DNA of 64,000 nucleotides, from positions 6,311,747 to 6,375,746 of the forward strand of contig CM067312.1 in NCBI GenBank assembly GCA_034231615.1, in the 5' to 3' direction. Made by a program: the position numbers and the translations under genes. This document shows positions 58,455-64,000 of the stretch, one piece after another. Source of the stretch: Meghimatium bilineatum. Its lineage: Eukaryota > Mollusca > Gastropoda > Stylommatophora > Philomycidae. Every line of letters begins with the position of its first letter. Within the stretch, counting starts at the first letter, position 1. The notes below the pieces were generated by a model, which saw only the letters and a program-made list of their open reading frames with translations, was not told the origin of the DNA and ran no database searches.

Positions 58455-58618
58455 ACACAAGTGTACTTAACAACCACAATTGTACTTAACAACCACAAGT
58501 GTACTTAACAACCACAAGTGTACTTAACAACCACAAGTGTACTTAACAACCACAAGTGTACTTAACAACCACAAGTGTACTTAACAACCACAAGTGTACT
58601 TAACAACCACAAGTGCTA
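58455..58618. repeat. 19-bp tandem array, about nine copies
   Basis: cacaagtgtacttaacaac, nearly perfect. Confidence 0.95.
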
Positions 58619-58667
58619 CATAATTAAATGATGCCATGTCGCAAATACCATCAACATTACTACATAA

Positions 58668-58765
58668 TGGTCGTGATGTCAAAAATATAAACGTTATTAC
58701 AGAATTGTCGTGATGTCACAAATATAAACGTTATTACAGAATGGTCGTGATGTCACAAATACCAT
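58668..58765. repeat. 37-bp tandem array, about three copies
   Basis: gtcgtgatgtcacaaatata then aacgttattacagaatg. Confidence 0.88.
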
Positions 58766-59276
58766 CGTCGACATTACAGAAGTAGCTAACTGCCACTGAA
58801 GTCTCCTGGGCTAGAGCAATAGAGCTGTCATGAATTACGTCAACATTTTGTCGTGTGGCAATTTATGACCATAAATTGTCCCTTCCCCTTGTCCACAACT
58901 TGTTCTGAGTTCAGATTCCTAATTTTGTCAAAAATCTCCCCCCCCCCCCCCATAAAAAGAATTTTAGCAGAAATGTACCAAAAAAATGTGACATACTTTT
59001 TCAGATTGAATGTGTCAAATTCAAGCAACTTAACTGTTGTATAAAACAGTTTTGTTGAAGACAGAACTTTTCTCATCAACGCCATCCCTCTTTTTTCTTC
59101 TTCTAAATGTTGACCTCATTAATGTACAGACCCATGTGGGAGAAGTGATGATTGAAGTGCAATGATGATTGACCAAGCAAATGCAAAACAAATACAATCT
59201 TTATTATTGTATTTATTTGCATCAAAACTTTCGCTGCATTACTTTCTGACAATTGTTTATTTTATTTTATTTTCAG

Positions 59277-59299
59277 ATCTTGGAACCGGGGAACTCAAA
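59277..59299 (+). CDS. Candidate 23-nt microexon of the host gene
   Basis: The acceptor is an almost pure pyrimidine tract ending TTTTCAG at 59276, and the donor is CAAA|GTAAGTC at 59299/59300. Both match consensus well. The large exon ends in phase 0, so this exon reads I-L-E-P-G-N-S plus two bases (AA), which stays open and hands on in phase 2, as does the exon at 449-640. Inclusion would lengthen the protein by seven codons and shift phase for the next exon. The intron before it would be 20,703 bp (38574-59276). The site pair is strong, but a 23-nt exon cannot be proved by eye; it may be alternatively used. Confidence 0.55.
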
Positions 59300-59479
59300 G
59301 TAAGTCTTTTTTTTTCTTGTTACAGATAGGACCCGGTGAATTTTTAATGAATTATGCCAGTTGTTTGTTGTTACAGATAGGACATGGTGAATTTTGATTA
59401 AGTGTGATTGGTATAACAAATAGAACTTGATGAATTTCAATTAAATACGATTCTCCTCATTTGAGTGTTTGATTTATCC

Positions 59480-59928
59480 CTGTGGCTGGCAACCTTTTTG
59501 AGTTCGTGGTTCGAGTTGGGCCCTTTTGCGATGGCAGGGCTAATGACTATATTGTTCTGTAGTTCTATAAATTCTAATGGATGACAAAATATTTGTCGCT
59601 AGCGGGGTGGTGGGGGGGGGGGGGGGTTTACTCTGCTATTTAAGACGTGATGCGTTTAAAGTTTCTAGTGTCGAAAAATAAACAAAAGTTGGCGGCGAGC
59701 AACTCTGTTTTCAGTTAGTAACATTAGTGGTAGTGGTGTCTCCTCACAATTCCCTTTTTATCACTGCTTAGCATCGTGATTTACAGTTTGACTGAGATAG
59801 CTTTTTATCTGATATTTTCACAGTTCATATGTTATGTGCATACAGTACTTTTAAATAATCATATCGGACCATAACATATGATTAGGAGTATCGCTTTTGT
59901 TTCGCAGGCCACATTCTGCTTACCACTG
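59480..59928. mobile_element. hAT-like element, about 450 bp, non-coding
   Basis: The left end CTGTGGCTGGCAACCTTTTT and the right end GCCACATTCTGCTTACCACTG-type terminus are imperfect inverted repeats. The 8-bp flanks atttatcc (59472-59479) and atttattt (59929-59936) match at 6 of 8. It contains a long G run near 59609. Confidence 0.5.
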
Positions 59929-59937
59929 ATTTATTTC

Positions 59938-60010
59938 CTTCTTCTTCTTCTTCTGCGTTCAGTCTCAATCTCCTGCAGATTATCTCAAAATTTCTATAGA
60001 CATGGAATGG
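59938..60010 (-). mobile_element. 3' fragment of the CGCCCG-type SINE, inverted
   Basis: cttcttcttcttctgcgttc, tctcctgcagattatc and the degraded continuation gacatggaatggagtt. It lies next to the hAT-like element ending at 59928. Confidence 0.45.
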
Positions 60011-60047
60011 AGTTCAACTCGCTCATATGATATAAAACATCTATCTA

Positions 60048-60315
60048 CATGTTTGGAAGAATGGAGATTCTATCTAATCTTGGAAGAATGTCGATGATAC
60101 CTACATGCTTGTAAGAATGGAGATTCAATCTAATCTTGGAAGAATGTCGATGATACCTACATGCTTGGAAGAATGGAGATTGTATCTAATCTTGGAAGAA
60201 TGTCGATGATACCTACATGCTTGGAAGAATGGAGATTCTATCTAATCTTGGAAGAATGTCGATGATACCTACATGCTTGGCAGAATGTCGATGATACCTA
60301 CATGCTTGGAAGAAA
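60048..60315. repeat. 56-bp tandem array, about four to five copies
   Basis: tggaagaatggagattctat, ctaatcttggaagaatgtcg, atgatacctacatgct. The last copies are shortened. Confidence 0.92.
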
Positions 60316-60479
60316 GAAGCTATCATTGTTAGATCGAGAACAGGCTACAACAGACTCAAACAACACATGTACGGCAAGTTTGGAGTTTATGTCAGGGATA
60401 TGTTCCCCTGTGGACAATGAACATATAATATATTCTATAGAACTGTATCCACATAACAGGAAGAATACTTTTACCATCT

Positions 60480-60855
60480 GAAACAGCTATGACGGACAAG
60501 GTCTGAAACAGCTCTGACGGACAAGGTCTGAAACAGCTATGACGGACACGGTCTGAAACAGCTCTGACGGACAAGGTCTGAAACAGCTCTGACGGACAAG
60601 GTCTGAAACAGCTATGACGGACAAGGTCTGAAACAGCTATGACGGACAAGGTCTGAAACAGCTATGACGGACAAGGTCTGAAACAGCTCTGACGGACAAG
60701 GTCTGAAACAGCTATGACAGACACGCTCTGAAACAGCTATGACAGACACGCTCTGAAACAGCCATGACAGACACGCTCTGAAACATCTCTGACGGACAAG
60801 GTCTGAAACAGCTATGACAGACACGCTCTGAAACAGCTATGACAGACACGCTCTA
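60480..60855. repeat. 25-bp tandem array, 15 copies
   Basis: ctgaaacagctatgacggac then aaggt, changing to ATGACAGACACGCT in the last five units. Confidence 0.95.
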
Positions 60856-60899
60856 AAACAGACATGTCATTTATTACCTTATTATATTAGCATTTATTG

Positions 60900-61235
60900 T
60901 TTATTCTTCGCTCTTTCTTCTGTCCCCATTTTATTTGTATACCCACTATTCTCATTTCTTTCTTCTGCCCCCCCCCCACCCCATTTCTTTTTCTACCACC
61001 TATTCCCCGTTCTTTCTTCTGCCTCCTCCCTTATTTTTCTACCCCTTATTCTCAGTCTTTTCTTCTGTCCCCCTGTATTTTTCTACCCTCTATTCTCCGT
61101 TCTTTCTTCGCCCAGTTCCCCCCTTATTTTTCTACCCCCTATTCTCATTTCTTTCTTTTTTTCCTCCCGTTATTTTTCTACCCTCAATTCTCAGTTCTTT
61201 CTTCTTCCCTCCTTTTATTTGTCTACCCTCTATTT
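60900..61235. repeat. Pyrimidine-rich, about 47-bp degenerate tandem array
   Basis: ttctttcttctgcccccccc-type and tatttttctaccccctattc-type segments repeated about seven times with many indels. The purine-free top strand could form triplex DNA. Confidence 0.85.
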
Positions 61236-61863
61236 TTTGAGTCATGGGGTGAATGTTTCCGGAGAAAAATATCACATCAAAGGCGAGCAGTAACACCCGC
61301 GACTGCTTGTCTTTTGTCTCTGTTTAGGCTTGTTTTGTCTAGACTCGTGCCGGCTTGTTAGATGTTCCTGCTAATCTCAGATGTGGTTTGTGAGTGAGTA
61401 GATTCTATATGAAGGTCAGAGAAACAGAATCACCGGATCATGTTTTTAAAACCGTAGCTATATTATTTCACATCAGGAGAAACTGTTGATTTTACCGCAG
61501 CAGAAGTGAATAGGAGCAGTCGGAAGAGCATCTGGTTTGTACATTCTTGTCTTGAATTTTCTTTGTTCCTGTTAGATTAGAGTTTGCATGGCGGACATAC
61601 CCCTTGTTAATATTGTTACGAGTTTCAAATTACTTCGGAAACACATTTTGTTGATATTTGAGTGGCCGATGTTTCATTAAATTCATCAGCTAACCACACC
61701 TAAAAGGTTCAAACGGCGTAGAGAATTGCCTTTATTGTACTCTGGTTTCACCATATATGACGATGAAGTAATTCCTTTAGCTGTGAGCAGGTAGCTCTTA
61801 ACATCCTATAGTCTTTCTGAGAAAAGCATAGGTCCTCCTCAGTTGGGTTAGTGACTAGTGAAG

Positions 61864-62325
61864 CATGAGAATTGCTGTCTTTAAGACATGAGATTTCCTG
61901 TATCAAAGGCATGAGATTTCCTGTATCAAAGACATGAGATTTCCTGTATCAAAGACATGAGATTTCCTGTATCAAAGGCATGAGATTTCCTGTATCAAAT
62001 GCATGAGATTTCCTGTATCAAAGACATGAGATTTCCTGTATCAAAGACATGAGATTTCCTGTATCAAAGACATGAGATTTCCTGTATCAAAGACATGATA
62101 TTTCCTGTATCAAAGACATGAGATTTCCTGTATCAAAGACATGAGATTTCCTGTATCAAAGACATGAGATTTCCTGTATCAAAGACATGATATTTCCTGT
62201 ATCAAAGACATGATATTTCCTGTATCAAAGACATGAGATTTCCTGTATGAAAGACATGAGATTTCCTGTATCAAAGACATGATATTTCCTGTCTCAAAGA
62301 CATAAGATTTGCTGTCTCAAAGACA
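61864..62325. repeat. 23-bp tandem array, about 20 copies
   Basis: catgagatttcctgtatcaa then aga, with GATATTTCC variants. Confidence 0.95.
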
Positions 62326-62339
62326 TGATTGTGTCGGGA

Positions 62340-63754
62340 GGGGGGGGGGGTATGAATTCATGTTTAGTTCCCGAAGGAGGATATTCCAGTGCGACAGTAT
62401 CCCAGAATCATTACGTCATGTAACTGGTGCAGAATATACGTCTGCAGTGATACCACAACAACCTAGGAGTCTGCCACAAATGGCCTTTCATTTCTACACG
62501 TCATTCATGGGAACCATTTAACAGACAAAAGTAAGACATCAAAGCTAGACATGTAGTGACAATGATGTTTCCACAGGGCTGACAGTTGTCAGTCAGCCTC
62601 CAACTTCTCTTAGTCGTAGCCTTAGCTTACTACGACATGCCTGTAAGAAGACAGTGGTCCTATTCTTTGTACCCGGAGCCAGAAGCCCATGCCATGGTTG
62701 TTATACGGACGTTTCAATATATGTACAAGGCCCCACTCAGCGAAATGGCAATCGCATGCCAGAGTACCGCTCATAGCACGTAGATTCGAAGTGAAAATCC
62801 TCAGAGATCTCCGAAAATGCACTTGAGTCACCATCAACGATCTAACTTGCAACCCTCTTGAGTCACCATCAACGATCTTTCTGTTCTCCGGACTACATCC
62901 TGTTAATCTGCAGGAGTTTGAGAACGAACGCAGAAGAAGAAGAAGAAGAAGAAGATTGGTCAATATGATTATACTTTGTGTCGATCGGAAATGGAAATCA
63001 CGGGGAATCAAATGAGTCATTATATAATGATGTTTTCCCCATTTAATCAATATGTCTTATATCGTCGGCGGTCAAAATTCTACCAAAGTCGAGAAGTCAA
63101 CTAGAGAAAACCGTGTCCTGTAAAACTGATCTTAGAATAATCTAGAGAAGGAACAATCTAGATCTCACATCTGTTCCTCGTCTAAAATATAAATAAAAAG
63201 TAACATTCGCGAAACACATGTACGCGCATCTTCTCCCACAATTCTTTCTCTGTGTGTGTCCTTTCTCTTGTTTCCGCTGCCAAGACCCGTCGATGTTGAA
63301 GTTGAAAGTGTGAGCACTCAATCACCGGTGAGGTAGAAAAGTGCGTAATGTAAGCTTCTGCTTAGTTCATCTCTTGTCTTACGCACCTGTTATACTAAAG
63401 ATGTTCATTGTAGGATTCTGTGAGTTCATTTCTTGTTGTGGACACCTGTTATTCTAAGGATGTTTATTGTTGGTGTCTAGGTTTCTACGAATTCATTTCT
63501 TGTTATTGACACCTGTAATACTTAAGATGTTTATTGTAGGTTTATACGAGTTAATATTTTATTGACACCTGTTACATAAAAAGTGTCTATATGGTGTCTA
63601 TAAAGTCGCTGTGCACTGACGTCACACAGATATTCACTAAATCTTCACAAATCATATAGCGTAGCGTCATCACCAGTGTTAATAAGTGCATATAGACTTG
63701 TTAGACACCAAGTATATACAAGATTCCACAGTTTTGCATATGTACGTGCATTTT
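62340..63754. other. Sequence beyond the microexon, no exon recognised
   Basis: Contains a G run at 62340, the SINE fragment at 62876-62955 and three weak copies of gaatt/gagttcatttcttgtt with gacacctgttat near 63365-63560. Nothing else is supported. Confidence 0.45.
62876..62955 (+). mobile_element. 3' fragment of the CGCCCG-type SINE
   Basis: cggactacatcctgttaatc, then ctgcaggagtttgagaacga and acgcagaagaag followed by further GAA repeats. Only the last 80 bp of the family. Confidence 0.6.
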
Positions 63755-64000
63755 GCGTCATTCAGCGAGTTGATTCGATCATTTATCGAGTTTTTATTCG
63801 GTCTTTCAGCGAGTTGATTCGATCATTCAGCGAGTTGATTCGATCATTCATCGAGTTTTTATTAGGTCATTCAGCGAGTTGATTCGATCATTCATCGAGT
63901 TTTTATTCGGTCTTTTAGCGAGTTGATTCGATCATTCATCGAGTTTTTATTAGGTCATTCAGCGAGTTGATTCGATCATTCATCGAGTTTTTATTCGGTC
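63755..64000. repeat. Tandem array running off the window edge
   Basis: tcattcagcgagttgattcg then atcattcatcgagtttttat, in units of about 43 to 48 bp with a short (tcgat) duplication. Confidence 0.9.

Larger units (their letters stand above)
38574..59276 (+). other. Second intron of the host gene, 20.7 kb
   Basis: It runs from donor GTATGT at 38574 to acceptor TTTTCAG at 59276. It holds the 25-bp, 20-bp, 42-bp and 29-bp arrays, an antisense intact LINE, a Penelope-like fragment and SINEs. Its extent depends on the microexon being real. Confidence 0.5.

Noticed and set aside
62309..62783. Short plus-strand frames downstream of the microexon
   Set aside because: No consensus splice sites in a phase that continues the host gene.
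1..64000. CRISPR array among the many repeats
   Set aside because: The arrays have no unique spacers of constant length, and the sequence is eukaryotic.

Overview
The window is a piece of an animal genome, most likely from a lophotrochozoan and possibly a gastropod mollusc. It is AT-rich, with long introns, GT-AG splice sites, many kinds of degenerate retrotransposon and an unusually high load of minisatellites. There is no operon structure and nothing bacterial. The species cannot be named from sequence alone.

The best reading is that the window lies inside one host gene on the + strand. Three coding exons can be supported: 449-640, a very large exon at 34514-38573, and a 23-nt microexon at 59277-59299. 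Splice sites and reading phase fit across both junctions. The first exon ends two bases into a codon and the big exon starts with the one base needed. The big exon ends exactly on a codon boundary, and the microexon stays open from there. The big exon encodes about 1350 residues of Ser/Thr/Asn/Pro-rich, probably disordered protein with no catalytic domain. I do not recognise the family securely; a Shroom-type actin scaffold is one weak candidate.

The introns (33.9 kb and 20.7 kb, plus sequence outside the exons) hold the rest. By hand tally about 40 separate tandem arrays, with units from 4 to about 59 bp, fill roughly a third of the window. The largest are a 42-bp array (52363-54676, about 55 near-identical copies), a 37-bp array (19611-21538), a 20-bp array (41005-42473, resuming at 46526-46702), a 29-bp array (55529-56873), a 31-bp array (1166-2461), a 16-bp array (7055-8292) and a 38-bp array (15413-16609). 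Almost all long reading frames outside the exons and the one intact retrotransposon come from these arrays.

Mobile elements lie between the arrays. There is one structurally intact non-LTR retrotransposon (42474-46525, minus strand) with AP endonuclease, reverse transcriptase and RNase H, inserted inside the 20-bp array. Degenerate LINE 3' halves lie at 10735-11760, 13000-13200, 14373-15165, 17240-17600, 18327-18660, 31010-31370, 31495-31790, 39890-40150 and 54690-55080. A Penelope-like GIY-YIG endonuclease fragment lies at 47325-47783. There are two SINE families, two hairpin MITE families, two hAT-like elements and pogo-like ends. Several hammerhead-ribozyme-like motifs, in part next to the Penelope-like sequence, are also present.

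The clearest items for follow-up are the exon chain with its microexon, the intact LINE and the SINEs that share its GAA-repeat tail, the tandem array that grew from a SINE 3' end, the hammerhead-like motifs, and the arrays whose units look like splice sites or TATA boxes in the sense direction of the host gene.
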